A stretch of DNA of 64,000 bases, taken from NCBI GenBank assembly GCA_964630925.1, contig CAZVZK010000040.1, forward strand, positions 9,006 through 73,005, read 5' to 3'. The notes under the pieces were generated by a model. It worked only from the letters and a program-made list of their open reading frames with translations. It was not told the origin of the DNA and ran no database searches. The stretch is from RGDT01 sp964630925 (GTDB taxonomy: Bacteria; Planctomycetota; Planctomycetia; Gemmatales; Gemmataceae). This document shows positions 39,699 to 48,551 of this stretch, in pieces. How positions within the stretch are numbered: position 1 is the stretch's first letter; every line of letters begins with the position of its first letter. The translations under genes and the position numbers were made by a program.

Positions 39699-42600
39699 TC
39701 ACCCCGGCACCGGGTACGTCCCGGCGATGCGGTCGTGCGGGCCGCGCCCCGGCGTGCGGATCGCCGTCCAGGCGTACGACGGCAGCAGGCCCAAGGCCAG
39801 CCACCACGCCCCCCACGCCACCCACGCCAGGATCGGCTGCGTCGCCGCCTCCGGCGACCGCGCCACCCGCAGCAGGTCCACCGCCAGCGACAGCCCCAGC
39901 AGCGCCGCCACCGGCAGCCATACGATCAGCGCCCGCAGGTGCACACGCCACATCGCCGCCCGCCGCCCCTGCGCGTCCAGCAGCCGCACCCCCGCCAGCC
40001 GCCCCGACACCCCGCCCCCGAGCAACGCCGCCGTGAACGCCCACGCCAGAGGCCAGAAGAGCACCGCGATCAACAGCCACCACCCGTTCAACAACAGCTC
40101 GCGTGCCAGCGGCGCCGGCCCACCCGTCAGGTCGTCGCTGTCCGTCAACACCGGGTCGGCCGGCACGACCTCCGGCTCATGCAGGCGGAACGCCCCCTTG
40201 GCTCGCGCCTCCTGCTCCAGCCGGTCGAACCCCCGCCGCATGTACCAGCTGTACGACTCCATCACCGCCGCCCGCTGCCGCGCCAGCACCTCCAGCCGCG
40301 CCAGGTCCTCCACGTGCGGCCTCATCTCCTCCATCAGCCACGCCAGCCCGCCCAGCAATTCCACCCCCGCCGGGCGCGTCACCAGCCCCACCGCCAGGCC
40401 GGCCGCGTCCTCCTCCATCCGCGCCTCCGCCTGCACGCGCCCCGCCGCGCACACCACCAGCGCCAGCCCCAGCAGCGCCGGCCCCAACAGGAACATCGTC
40501 AGGAGGCCGGGCGCGAGCAGCACCGCCGTGAACACCAGCTGCATCGCCCGCGCCGGCCGGCTGATCTCCGCCGGCATCCCGTGCGCGGCCGCCAACGCCT
40601 CCGCCACACGCGCCGCCGATGGGTACCCCCCCGACATCAGGCACGCCAGCAGGTCCGCCGCGTGGCCGGGGATCGGCGCGCGGATCGGCCCCTCGATCTG
40701 CCCCGGCGGACGCGCCGCGCCCTCCAGGGCCACCGCCGCCATCTGGCGCAGCAGGTCCATCGGCGCCAGCGCCGCCCCCGGCGGACGTGCCGGCGCGTCC
40801 AGGAGCACCGTCCGCCCGTCCTCCTGCATCCACACCTGCTCCGGCGACAGCGTGGGCGGCAGCGACCCGTCCGCCTCCGCCGCGGCCAGCTCCCCCGCCA
40901 ACTGCTCCAGCACGCGCAAGGCGTCCGGCCAGCGCAGCTTGCGCAGGGCGGCCAGGTCGGTGAGCAGGCAGCCGGGCGTCGCCAGGAACGCCTCCCATGA
41001 CCCGCCGTCCCGCTCCCCGCCCGCCAGCCAGCGCGCCCGCCCCGGCCGCGACATCGCCCGCCGCCGCGGCGACAGGGGCGGCCCCTGGCGCAGCCACAGC
41101 CACGCCGGGCGGTCGAGGGAGGCGTCGGCGGCGTACAGCAGCGACTCGCCGCCCGCGTGCCACGCCGCGCCGAGGACGCGGAACCCCCCGACCCGCTGGG
41201 GCAGGCCTTCCGGCGGGCCCGTGTGCGTCGGCCATTCCTGCCGCGCCGGCAGCACGAACCGCGGGCGGGCGTCCGGCAGGCGGATCACGCTCGTCCCGCT
41301 CAGCCACTCGTGCAGCCCCCGATACCCCGTCCGCCGCCGCATCGTCGAGGCGACGATGCACGCCCCCGCGATGGTCGTGAGCAGCGGCACCAGGGCGATC
41401 CCCGCGTGGCCGAGGAGCAACTTCGCCGTCATCCCCTCGCCGGGCGCGGGCAGCGCCGGGCCGTGCAGGAGGGCGGCGGCGGACGCCAGGCCCACGATGC
41501 CGTCGGTCAGCACGATGAACAGCGACGTGCGTAGCAGCGACCGCCACGGCGACGGCCTGTCGCCGGTCGCCGCCTCGCGCACCCGCAGCCCGAGGAGCCA
41601 CTTGCCCGGGGTGTAGCCCAGCACCGACTCCGCCACGCCGAACGTCGCCAGGTACAGCAGGAACGTGATGCCGAACTGCGCCAGCGGCACCGCCGCCGCC
41701 GGCAGGGCCGACCGCAGCCCCGGCCCCAGGAGCGACTGCAACAGGAGCCCCAGCGGCAGGATGAGCACCAGCACGTCGAGCATGTACGCCGCCGACCGCG
41801 CCGCCAGCTCGCCCAGCGAGTGCGGCCCCTCGACGAACGGCATCAGCGCCAGACGCAGGTCCGCCAGCGTCGCCCAGCGCCCGTTGCGGTCTCGGGCCAG
41901 CCCCTTCATCACCACCTCGTCGAGCGTCCGCGGCAGGCCGGGCTTCAGCGTGCGCATCGGCTGGAGCGGGTCGCTGACCGTCTTCGCCAGCGCCGCCGCC
42001 GGGTCGGTGTCGTCGAACGGCGCCCGTCCCGTGAGGAGGAAGTACAGCGTGGCGCACACGGAATAGATGTCGGTGCGGTGGTCCACGCGGTCGTTGCGGA
42101 TCTGCTCCGGCGACGCGAACAGGAACGTCCCGAGGAACGCCCCGGAGCGGGTGAGGGCGTCCTGGCCGATGAGCGACTTGGCGAGGCCGAAGTCGCCCAC
42201 CTTCACACGCCCGTCGCAGTCGAGGAAGCAGTTCGACGGCTTCACGTCGCGGTGGATCACGCCCGCGTGGTGCGCCTCCTCCAGCCCCTCGATGGCGTCG
42301 AGGATGTAGCGGACGGCCTCGGCCTGCGGCAGAGGCCCGCGTTTGGCGACCAGGTCGGCGAGGGTGGAGCCGGTCATCAGCTCCATGACGATGTAGGGGA
42401 CGCCGTCCTCCTCGTCGGCGGCGAGGACGAACACGCACCGCGGGTGCGACAGCGTGCTGGCGAGGCGGCCCTCACGGCGGAAGCGTTCGACGGCGTCCGG
42501 CGAGTCGGCGAACTCGGGGCGGATGATCTTCACCGCCACGTGCCGCCCCGAGCCCGGCTCCTCGGCCTCGTACACCGTGCCCATGCCGCCCGAGCCGATG

Positions 42601-42818
42601 GGCCGCAGCAGGCGGTAGCCGGCCACCTGCGCCGGCGCCCCGCGTGACGTGCCGGAGGCGGTGATGTGGGCGCGGGTGGGCTGCATGTCGGGGGGCGCGA
42701 GTGGCGCGGTCGGCGCCCCGCCGGCCGTGCTGAGGGGCCGTCCGCAGTCCGAGCAGAAGCGCGGCGGGTGTGAGCTGTACTCCAGCCGGAAGCCGCACCG
42801 CGGGCAATCAACGACCAT
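39699..42818 (-). CDS. Serine/threonine kinase with two RDD domains and a degenerate second kinase domain
   Basis: 1039 residues. A zinc ribbon (CPRC, CSDC at 5-25) precedes an active kinase: IGSGGMGTVYEA, Lys97, HRDVKPSN (189-196), DFG (209-211), FASPEQ. Residues about 330-490 form an RDD membrane domain (LAARSAAYMLDVLVL, YTPGKWLLGLRV). Residues about 520-740 look like a second kinase-like lobe (GGFRVLGAAWHAGGESLLYAADASL) lacking HRD and DFG. The C-terminal 300 residues have more transmembrane helices and a second RDD (FTAALLGGGVSGRLAGVRLLDAQGR). The ATG at 42818 lies just downstream of four GGGTCAG repeats, with no visible Shine-Dalgarno. Confidence 0.82.
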   Translation of the reverse strand: MVVDCPRCGFRLEYSSHPPRFCSDCGRPLSTAGGAPTAPLAPPDMQPTRAHITASGTSRGAPAQVAGYRLLRPIGSGGMGTVYEAEEPGSGRHVAVKIIRPEFADSPDAVERFRREGRLASTLSHPRCVFVLAADEEDGVPYIVMELMTGSTLADLVAKRGPLPQAEAVRYILDAIEGLEEAHHAGVIHRDVKPSNCFLDCDGRVKVGDFGLAKSLIGQDALTRSGAFLGTFLFASPEQIRNDRVDHRTDIYSVCATLYFLLTGRAPFDDTDPAAALAKTVSDPLQPMRTLKPGLPRTLDEVVMKGLARDRNGRWATLADLRLALMPFVEGPHSLGELAARSAAYMLDVLVLILPLGLLLQSLLGPGLRSALPAAAVPLAQFGITFLLYLATFGVAESVLGYTPGKWLLGLRVREAATGDRPSPWRSLLRTSLFIVLTDGIVGLASAAALLHGPALPAPGEGMTAKLLLGHAGIALVPLLTTIAGACIVASTMRRRTGYRGLHEWLSGTSVIRLPDARPRFVLPARQEWPTHTGPPEGLPQRVGGFRVLGAAWHAGGESLLYAADASLDRPAWLWLRQGPPLSPRRRAMSRPGRARWLAGGERDGGSWEAFLATPGCLLTDLAALRKLRWPDALRVLEQLAGELAAAEADGSLPPTLSPEQVWMQEDGRTVLLDAPARPPGAALAPMDLLRQMAAVALEGAARPPGQIEGPIRAPIPGHAADLLACLMSGGYPSAARVAEALAAAHGMPAEISRPARAMQLVFTAVLLAPGLLTMFLLGPALLGLALVVCAAGRVQAEARMEEDAAGLAVGLVTRPAGVELLGGLAWLMEEMRPHVEDLARLEVLARQRAAVMESYSWYMRRGFDRLEQEARAKGAFRLHEPEVVPADPVLTDSDDLTGGPAPLARELLLNGWWLLIAVLFWPLAWAFTAALLGGGVSGRLAGVRLLDAQGRRAAMWRVHLRALIVWLPVAALLGLSLAVDLLRVARSPEAATQPILAWVAWGAWWLALGLLPSYAWTAIRTPGRGPHDRIAGTYPVPG

Positions 42819-42820
42819 AG

Positions 42821-42848
42821 GGGTCAGGGGTCAGGGGTCAGGGGTCAG
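42821..42848. repeat. Four tandem copies of the heptanucleotide GGGTCAG
   Basis: Four exact units from 42821 to 42848. On the minus strand they read CTGACCC and end 2 nt before the ATG of the kinase gene, exactly where the ribosome-binding site would be. Confidence 0.85.
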
Positions 42849-42897
42849 GCGACGGCCATCCCATCGGTCCCATCCGTCCTCTCCGTCCCATGCCTCG

Positions 42898-43203
42898 CTA
42901 CACGGCCGTGACGACACTTTGGCCATCGAGGGTGACGGCGGACAGCTCGCCGTTGTCCTTGGTGAAGTGGACGGTGACGACGAGGATGTCGTCCTCGGGC
43001 ACGCGGTCGGTCGCCAGGCCGGTCGCCAGGTAGTTCACGCCCCGGAACACGCCCTCGACGGACGTGTCCCAGCCCCACCGCGAGTTCATGCGCACCGTCT
43101 GCTTGATGCGGATGCGCTGCCCAGGCTTGAGGGAGCGCAGGGTGGCGGCCAGTTCGGGCCGCATCGCGCGGGTGGACGACGGGAAGGCCTCGGGGCTGCT
43201 CAT
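42898..43203 (-). CDS. Small conserved hypothetical coupled to ilvN
   Basis: 101 residues, no domain recognised. The central stretch (LKPGQRIRIKQTVRMNSRWGWDTSVEGVFRGVNYL) followed by DDILVVTVHFTKDNGELSAVTLDG looks like a small SH3-like or OB-like barrel. The start codon overlaps the ilvN stop (ATGA), so it is translated with ilvN. The partner suggests a link to branched-chain amino acid synthesis, but proteins of this type may simply be neighbours. Function unknown. Confidence 0.6.
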   Translation of the reverse strand: MSSPEAFPSSTRAMRPELAATLRSLKPGQRIRIKQTVRMNSRWGWDTSVEGVFRGVNYLATGLATDRVPEDDILVVTVHFTKDNGELSAVTLDGQSVVTAV

Positions 43204-43697
43204 TCGATCGACCCCCCCTTGCGCTTGCCGCGGACGAGGGCGATACGCCCCGTGCGGGCCAATTCCAGGATGCCGTAAGGCCGCATCAGCTCGATGAACG
43301 CCTCGATCTTGTCCTCGCGGCCGCTGATCTCGATCATCATCGTCTGGTGCGCGATGTCCACGACGCGGCCGCGGAACATCTCGACGAGGAGGGTGATCTC
43401 GGTCCGCTTCTCCGGGGCGGCCTGGATGCTGATGAGCATCAGGTCCCGCTCAACATAGTCTTCGCTGGAGATGTCGTGAACTTTGACGACGGTGACCACC
43501 TTGTCGAGCTGCTTGCGGACCTGCTCGAGGACGCCGTCGTCCCCGTTGACGACGAAGGTCATGCGTGACAGGTGCGGGTCCTCGGTCTCGCCGACGGCCA
43601 GGCTGTCGATGTTGAAGCCGCGCGACGCCATCATCCCGGAGATGTGGGCGAGGACGCCCGGCTGATTCTGCACCAGGGCCGACAGGACATGCCGCAT
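43200..43697 (-). CDS. ilvN: Acetolactate synthase regulatory (small) subunit
   Basis: 165 residues, an N-terminal ACT domain (HVLSALVQNQPGVLAHISGMMASRGFNIDSLAVG) with the Gly turn that binds valine, followed by the C-terminal ACT-like segment (GRVVDIAHQTMMIEISG, then FIELMRPYGILELARTGRIAL). It stabilises and feedback-regulates the IlvB catalytic subunit at the first step of branched-chain amino acid synthesis. AAGGAGG precedes the ATG. No ilvB or ilvC is adjacent. Confidence 0.95.
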   Translation of the reverse strand: MRHVLSALVQNQPGVLAHISGMMASRGFNIDSLAVGETEDPHLSRMTFVVNGDDGVLEQVRKQLDKVVTVVKVHDISSEDYVERDLMLISIQAAPEKRTEITLLVEMFRGRVVDIAHQTMMIEISGREDKIEAFIELMRPYGILELARTGRIALVRGKRKGGSIE

Positions 43698-43841
43698 GCC
43701 GAACGAGCCTCCTTGAAGCGAGCCGCAAGAGGGATGATAGGGATTGATGGCGGGGGCGTCCGCGCCGCGAGAGCGCTCTGCCGGGCGTCTGCCGCCCTCC
43801 TGGGGCCACCGCCTTACCCACAGGCCCCGGCGTGCGCCCGC

Positions 43842-44066
43842 TCAGTAGAACCCCAGCTCCTGATCCAACGCCACCAGCTCCGCGAGAGCGGCAAGGCGTC
43901 GCTCTCGGTCAACCCGCCGGTACTCCAGAACCTCCGCCCGCGACAACCTGTCCCAATGCCGGGTGAGTGTGCCTTCGGCGAGCAACCTCAATACGAAGCC
44001 CGCCGAGACATGGAGCAGCTCTGCCGCCTCCTCGACAGTCAGCTCTTCTTCCTTCGATAGGAACAT
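43842..44066 (-). CDS. Excisionase-type HTH protein (orphan antitoxin-like)
   Basis: 74 residues. LTVEEAAELLHVSAGFVLRLLAEGTLTRHWDRLSRAEVLEY is an excisionase-like winged HTH of the kind found in antitoxins paired with PIN or RelE toxins. The tail (RRLAALAELVALDQELGFY) is the usual toxin-contact helix. The expected toxin is not adjacent, and the next gene downstream is ilvN. TAGAAT at 44087-44092 provides a -10. Confidence 0.72.
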   Translation of the reverse strand: MFLSKEEELTVEEAAELLHVSAGFVLRLLAEGTLTRHWDRLSRAEVLEYRRVDRERRLAALAELVALDQELGFY

Positions 44067-44086
44067 GGCTTATCCCTCCGACCTCC

Positions 44087-44092
44087 ATTCTA
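44087..44092 (-). promoter_or_regulatory. Putative -10 element (TAGAAT)
   Basis: TAGAAT on the minus strand lies 20 nt before the ATG of the HTH gene at 44066. Confidence 0.45.
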
Positions 44093-44236
44093 CCCGCCCC
44101 TTCCGCACGGCGGAAGCCTCCACCGCCCCCCCCGCACCCCCTTCATCATTTCCACCCACACGCTTGCCTCCGGCCCCGCCCGCGCCTACAGTGCCCCGTG
44201 GATTGCTCGCGCGGCTCCCAATCGGAGGGGCGCCCG

Positions 44237-44971
44237 TTGCTCATCTACCCGGCCATCGACCTGCGCGGCGGACGCTGCGTCCGCCTCCGCCAGGGCGACT
44301 ACTCGCAAGAGACCGTCTTCGGCGATGACCCCGCCGCCGTCGGCCGCCGGCGGGCGGGGGGCGGCGCGGCATTACTCCACCACCGTGGACACGACGGCGC
44401 ACGCGCGGGGCGGCCCCGCAACGGCGCCAGCGTCCGATCCATCGTCCACGCGGCAGGCGTCCCTTGCCAGCTCGGCGGCGGCATCCGCACCGACGAGCAC
44501 GTCGCGGAAGTCCTCTCGTGGGGCGTCTCGCGCGTCATCATCGGCACCAAGGCCCTCCGCGACCCCGCGTGGTGCGAGGCCCTCGCACGCCGACACCCCG
44601 GCAAGGTCGTCCTCGGCCTCGACGCCCGCGACGGCAAGGTCGCCGTCGCCGGCTGGCTCGAGGGCTCCGAGGTCACCGCCCTCGCCCTCGCCCGCCGCGC
44701 CGCCGCCTGGCCGCTCGCCGCCGTCGTCTACACCGACATCGGACGCGACGGCATGCTCGCCGGCCCCGACGCCGAGGGCACCGCCGCCCTCGCCCGTGCC
44801 GTGCCCGGCCTGCCCGTCATCGCCTCGGGCGGCGTCACCACGCTGGACGACGTCGCCCGCCTCGCCCGCGCCGGCATCCACGGCGCCATCGTGGGCCGCG
44901 CCCTGTACGAGGGCCGGCTCGACCTCGCCGGGGCCATCGCCCTGGCGAAGGATCTCTCCCTTCCCACATGA
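44237..44971 (+). CDS. hisA: Phosphoribosylformimino-AICAR ribotide isomerase
   Basis: 244 residues, TIM barrel. LLIYPAIDLRGGRCVRLRQGDY holds the first catalytic Asp, QLGGGIRT and VIIGTKALRDP the phosphate-binding strands, YTDIGRDGMLAGP the second catalytic Asp, and VIASGGVTT the last phosphate site. The conserved (R)YLHxVDLDGA is garbled to ALLHHRGHDGA, as if small compensating indels had occurred near 44370-44400. The start is TTG at 44237, with GGAGGGG 6 nt upstream. It catalyses the fourth step of histidine synthesis. Confidence 0.88.
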   Translation: MLIYPAIDLRGGRCVRLRQGDYSQETVFGDDPAAVGRRRAGGGAALLHHRGHDGARAGRPRNGASVRSIVHAAGVPCQLGGGIRTDEHVAEVLSWGVSRVIIGTKALRDPAWCEALARRHPGKVVLGLDARDGKVAVAGWLEGSEVTALALARRAAAWPLAAVVYTDIGRDGMLAGPDAEGTAALARAVPGLPVIASGGVTTLDDVARLARAGIHGAIVGRALYEGRLDLAGAIALAKDLSLPT

Positions 44972-45001
44972 AGCCGGCCCGCGGGCCGGGGGGTTGACAC
45001 C

Positions 45002-47140
45002 ATGCCGATCTGCCTCACCCAGGACATCCGGAACATCGCTTTGGTTGGACATCGGGCGTCGGGGAAGACCACCCTCGCCGACGCCCTCCTCTTCCAGGCC
45101 AAGGCCGTCGAACGCAAGGGCTCGCCCGACGACGGCACCAGCGTCTCCGACTTCGACGAGGAGGAGAAGGCCCACAAGTTCTCCATCGACACCGCGGTCC
45201 TCCACCTCGACCACCAGGGCAAGCACATCAACCTCCTCGACACCCCCGGCGCCCCCGACTTCCTCGGCAACGCCCTCACCAGCCTGTCCGCCGTCGAGAC
45301 CGTCCTCATCGCCGTCAGCGCCGTCAACGGCGTCGAGGTCAACACCCGCCGCATGTTCTCCGAGGCCGGCAAGCGTGGCCTGGCCCGCATGTTCGTCCTC
45401 AACAAGCTCGACCACGAGAACGCCAACTTCGAGGCCGTCTACAGGGCCATCCGCGAGACCTTCGGCAAGCAGTGCGTCCTCTTCAACGCCCCCGTCGGCG
45501 TCGGGCCGAAGATGGCCGCCGTCGTGGACCTCGTCCACCCGCCCGCCACGCCGCCGGCGGGCCTGGCCGTGGACCTCCCCACCGAGCGCTCGCAGATGCT
45601 CGACGCCGTCGTCGAGTGCGACGACGCCCTGATGGAGAAGTACCTCGAGGACCCGGCCAGCATCACCGACAAGGAGCTGGTGCACGGCATCCACCACGCC
45701 CTCGACGCCGGCACCGTCATCCCCATCTTTTGCGTGGCCGCCAAGAAGAACATCGGCGTCACCGAGCTGCTCGACGCCCTCGCCGAGGACGCCCTCGGCG
45801 CCGACGAGACGCACCCGCGCAAGGCGACCCGCAAGGGCGCCGCGGTCGAGATCAAGCCCGACCCCTCCGGCGAGTTCGTCGGCCAGGTCTTCAAGGCCGT
45901 CAGCGACAAGTTCGTCGGCAACCTCAGCTACATCCGCGTCCTGTCCGGCACCTTCAAGCCCGACCAGAACCTCGTCAACGCCCGCACCGAGCGCGGCGGG
46001 CGCACCGGCGGCCTGATGCGCGTCCAGGGCTCCAAGACCGCCCCCCTCACCGAGGCCGTCGCCGGCGACATCATCGCCGTCAGCAAGGTCGAGGACCTGC
46101 ACATCGGCGACACGGTCGGCAGCGGCCCCACGCCCCCGCGCCTCGACGAGCCGATCTTCCCGCGCCCCCTCTTCGGCCTGGCCGTCCAGCCCAAGGCCCG
46201 CGGCGACGAGCAGAAGATCAGCGTGAGCCTCGGCAAGATCGCCGCCGAGGACCCCACGTTCAAGGTCACGCGCGACGCCCAGACGCACGAGCTGGTCATG
46301 ACCGGCATGAGCCAGCTCCACCTCGACGTGATGCGCGAACGCCTCAAGCGGCGCTTCCAGCTCGAGGTCGTCACCCACGAGCCCAAGGTGCCCTACCGCG
46401 AGACCGTGACCACCAACTCCGAGGGCCAGCACCGCCACAAGAAGCAGTCCGGCGGCCGCGGCCAGTTCGGCGAGGTGCACCTCCGCGTCCACCCCCTGCC
46501 CCGCGAGATCGACAGCAAGGAGAGGTTCTTCGCGGAGTTCGCCAACAAGAGCCGCTTCGAGAAGATGCGCGAGGACCACTGCCACTACGACCCCGAGTAC
46601 AACTTCGGCTTCATCGACCACATCGTCGGCGGGACGATCCCCACGCAGTTCATCCCGGCGTGCGAGAAGGGCTGCCGCGAGCTGCTGGAGCGCGGCGCCC
46701 TCGCCGGCTTCCGCATGCAGGACGTGGCCGTCGAGGTGTACTTCGGCAAGTACCACGACGTGGACAGCTCCGAGGCCGCCTTCAAGACGGCGGCGCGCAT
46801 AGCGTTCAAGAACGGCTTCCTCGCCGCCCGGCCCGTGCTCCTGGAGCCGATCGTGAAGTTCGAGGTGACGGTGCCGTCGAAGTTCACCGGCGCCATCCTG
46901 GGCGACCTGAACACGAAGCGCGCCCGCATCGAGAACCAGGACAGCCTGCCGGGCGACATGGCGATGCTGACCGGCAAGGCGCCCCTGTCGGCGATGATGC
47001 GCTACAAGGCCAGCCTGGACAGCATCACCGCCGGCGCGGGGGCGTACTCGCTGGAGTTCAGCCACTACGAGCAGGTGCCGGGCGACGTTCAGCAGAACAT
47101 CGTCAAGAACGCCAAACTCGCCGCCGACGAGGACGAGTGA
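45002..47140 (+). CDS. Elongation factor G-like GTPase (paralogue)
   Basis: 712 residues with EF-G domain order I-II-III-IV-V. GHRASGKTT (P-loop), DTPGAPDF (G3) and NKLD (G4) are present; the domain IV tip region (QSGGRGQFGEVHLRV) and domain V follow. The P-loop and switch motifs differ from canonical EF-G (GHxDxGKTT, DTPGHxDF), as in the EF-G2/fusA2-like group. Translation elongation or ribosome recycling is likely, but it is probably not the main fusA because no rps genes are nearby. It lies 30 nt after hisA. Confidence 0.85.
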   Translation: MPICLTQDIRNIALVGHRASGKTTLADALLFQAKAVERKGSPDDGTSVSDFDEEEKAHKFSIDTAVLHLDHQGKHINLLDTPGAPDFLGNALTSLSAVETVLIAVSAVNGVEVNTRRMFSEAGKRGLARMFVLNKLDHENANFEAVYRAIRETFGKQCVLFNAPVGVGPKMAAVVDLVHPPATPPAGLAVDLPTERSQMLDAVVECDDALMEKYLEDPASITDKELVHGIHHALDAGTVIPIFCVAAKKNIGVTELLDALAEDALGADETHPRKATRKGAAVEIKPDPSGEFVGQVFKAVSDKFVGNLSYIRVLSGTFKPDQNLVNARTERGGRTGGLMRVQGSKTAPLTEAVAGDIIAVSKVEDLHIGDTVGSGPTPPRLDEPIFPRPLFGLAVQPKARGDEQKISVSLGKIAAEDPTFKVTRDAQTHELVMTGMSQLHLDVMRERLKRRFQLEVVTHEPKVPYRETVTTNSEGQHRHKKQSGGRGQFGEVHLRVHPLPREIDSKERFFAEFANKSRFEKMREDHCHYDPEYNFGFIDHIVGGTIPTQFIPACEKGCRELLERGALAGFRMQDVAVEVYFGKYHDVDSSEAAFKTAARIAFKNGFLAARPVLLEPIVKFEVTVPSKFTGAILGDLNTKRARIENQDSLPGDMAMLTGKAPLSAMMRYKASLDSITAGAGAYSLEFSHYEQVPGDVQQNIVKNAKLAADEDE

Positions 47141-47167
47141 CCGCCCCTCGCGGGCCCGCCGCGTCCT

Positions 47168-47203
47168 GGATCAGGCGAGCGGGCCCGTCAGGGCCGAGTC
47201 TCC
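47168..47203. repeat. GGATCAGGCGAGCGG hairpin element, copy B
   Basis: GGATCAGGCGAGCGG followed by GGCCC-GTCA-GGGCC and GAGTCTCC. Copy A has the same head and the same GAGTCTCC tail with 22 extra nt between. Confidence 0.65.
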
Positions 47204-47413
47204 ATGAGCGACGCCCGCACGCGTCTCACGGCCGGCAGGCCGGAGGAGACGGAGGCGCCCGGCGGGCCCACCGCCGCCGGGCCGCCGGCGGCGAGCATGC
47301 GCCTGGTGTGCCAGATCGCCGGGGCGGCCGAGTACGCCCGACTGCCGGCCGACCGCCGGGGCCTCCGCCGCGTGCCGGCCCTCGTCGGGCCGCCCCGGCC
47401 GGCGGCGGAATGA
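47204..47413 (+). CDS. Possible small hypothetical protein
   Basis: 69 codons starting right after hairpin copy B. Nearly all third positions are G or C (over 90%), which fits coding sequence here but also occurs by chance in GC-rich DNA. No domain is recognisable. No Shine-Dalgarno other than the repeat's own sequence precedes it. It converges with the FHA gene. Confidence 0.3.
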   Translation: MSDARTRLTAGRPEETEAPGGPTAAGPPAASMRLVCQIAGAAEYARLPADRRGLRRVPALVGPPRPAAE

Positions 47414-47415
47414 GG

Positions 47416-47937
47416 TCAGGAGATCGTCCTCGTATGGGCGGCGGAGGCGATGGGGACGTGGCCCAGGCGCGAGCAGAACACGTACTGCTTGTTGCAGATG
47501 CGGATCTCGTCGCCGGGGCGTAGCTGCGTCGGGCCGGAGATCTTGCAGCCGTTGAGGTACGTCCCGTTCTTCGACGCGATGTCGTGGAGCATGCACACGG
47601 TGTCGTGATGGACGAGCACGGCGCAGTGGCGGCGCGAGACGTACAGGTCCTCGACGACGACGTCGTTGTCGGACGAGCGGCCCATCGTGTTCAGGCCGGG
47701 CTTGAGGGGGTGGACGTAATCGCGGTCGGTGAGCCAGAAGTCGAGGGCGACGGGCGGGCCGCCCTCGTTGTCCTGGGCGCGGATCATCGTGGGGTTGGGC
47801 TCGGCGTCGGCGGCGGCGCGGCGCTCGGCGAGGAGTGTCTCGTTGCCGCGTGAGCCGAGCAACGCCTCGCGCGCCCGCCGGAACTCCTGGCGGCGGGTGG
47901 GGTCGAGGTGCAAGCTATTGAGCCGAGGGTCGCCCAT
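47416..47937 (-). CDS. FHA-domain phosphopeptide-binding protein
   Basis: 173 residues. Residues about 68-160 are an FHA domain: GRSSDNDVVVEDLYVSRRHC (Gly-Arg-Ser, then Ser-Arg-Arg-His) and SKNGTYLNG, all contacts for phosphothreonine. The N-terminal 60 residues are a charged helical region. FHA proteins read Ser/Thr-kinase signals, and two such kinases are in this window, though not adjacent. Confidence 0.9.
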   Translation of the reverse strand: MGDPRLNSLHLDPTRRQEFRRAREALLGSRGNETLLAERRAAADAEPNPTMIRAQDNEGGPPVALDFWLTDRDYVHPLKPGLNTMGRSSDNDVVVEDLYVSRRHCAVLVHHDTVCMLHDIASKNGTYLNGCKISGPTQLRPGDEIRICNKQYVFCSRLGHVPIASAAHTRTIS

Positions 47938-48065
47938 GCACCGCCTCTCCGCGGCTGGGGGACGTGTTGATGCGAGGTGTTGGCACTCATCCTATACTAT
48001 GGGCGCGGGAATCGCCAGACAGCAAGAAAAAACAGGCGACGGATGGCGATTCCCGCGCCGGCGCC

Positions 48066-48551
48066 TCACTCACCTTCGAACGAGATCTTCAAAACCTGAT
48101 AGCGCAGGGTGCCCTTGGGGACGACGATCTCGACCTTCTCGCCGACCTTCTTGCCGAGCAGGCCCTGCCCACGCGGGCTGGTGGTGAGGATCTTGTTCTT
48201 GGTGTAATCCTCCTGCCCCGGGCCCACGAGCTGGTAGGTCTCGTCCTTGTTGGTGTCCAGGTTCTTGAGTTTGACGATGGCGCCGAAGACGACGGCGTCG
48301 CGCGGCAGGGCCTCCTGGTCGATGATCTGCGCGCGCGCCAGCTGGTCCGTCAGCCAGTCGATCTTGGCCTGGAGCATGCCCTGGTCCTCCCGCGCGGCGT
48401 GGTACTCCGCGTTCTCCGAGAGGTCGCCCATCTCGCGGGCGGTGGCGATGCGTTTGGTGACCTCGATCATCTCGTGGTTCTTCTTGTGATCGAGCTCCGC
48501 CTTGATCTTCTCGTAGCCTTCCCGCGTCATCGGGATCTGGTTGATCGACAT
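48066..48551 (-). CDS. greA: Transcription elongation factor GreA
   Basis: 161 residues from MSINQIPMT. Residues 1-75 form the antiparallel coiled coil with GDLSENAEYHAAREDQ at the tip, where the acidic pair stimulates RNA polymerase cleavage of backtracked RNA. Residues 80-160 are the FKBP-like C-terminal domain (TSPRGQGLLGKKVGEKVEIVVP). An in-frame ATG two codons upstream (48557) is an alternative; AAGGGA lies close to both. Confidence 0.94.
   Translation of the reverse strand: MSINQIPMTREGYEKIKAELDHKKNHEMIEVTKRIATAREMGDLSENAEYHAAREDQGMLQAKIDWLTDQLARAQIIDQEALPRDAVVFGAIVKLKNLDTNKDETYQLVGPGQEDYTKNKILTTSPRGQGLLGKKVGEKVEIVVPKGTLRYQVLKISFEGE

Noticed and set aside
38712..41000. 762-codon plus-strand open frame across HNH, STAS and the kinase gene
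   Set aside because: It runs out of frame through three recognisable genes on both strands and has Arg/Gln/His-rich composition.
42821..42848. GGGTCAG units as a CRISPR or origin iteron
   Set aside because: Units are only 7 nt without spacers, and no replication gene is near.
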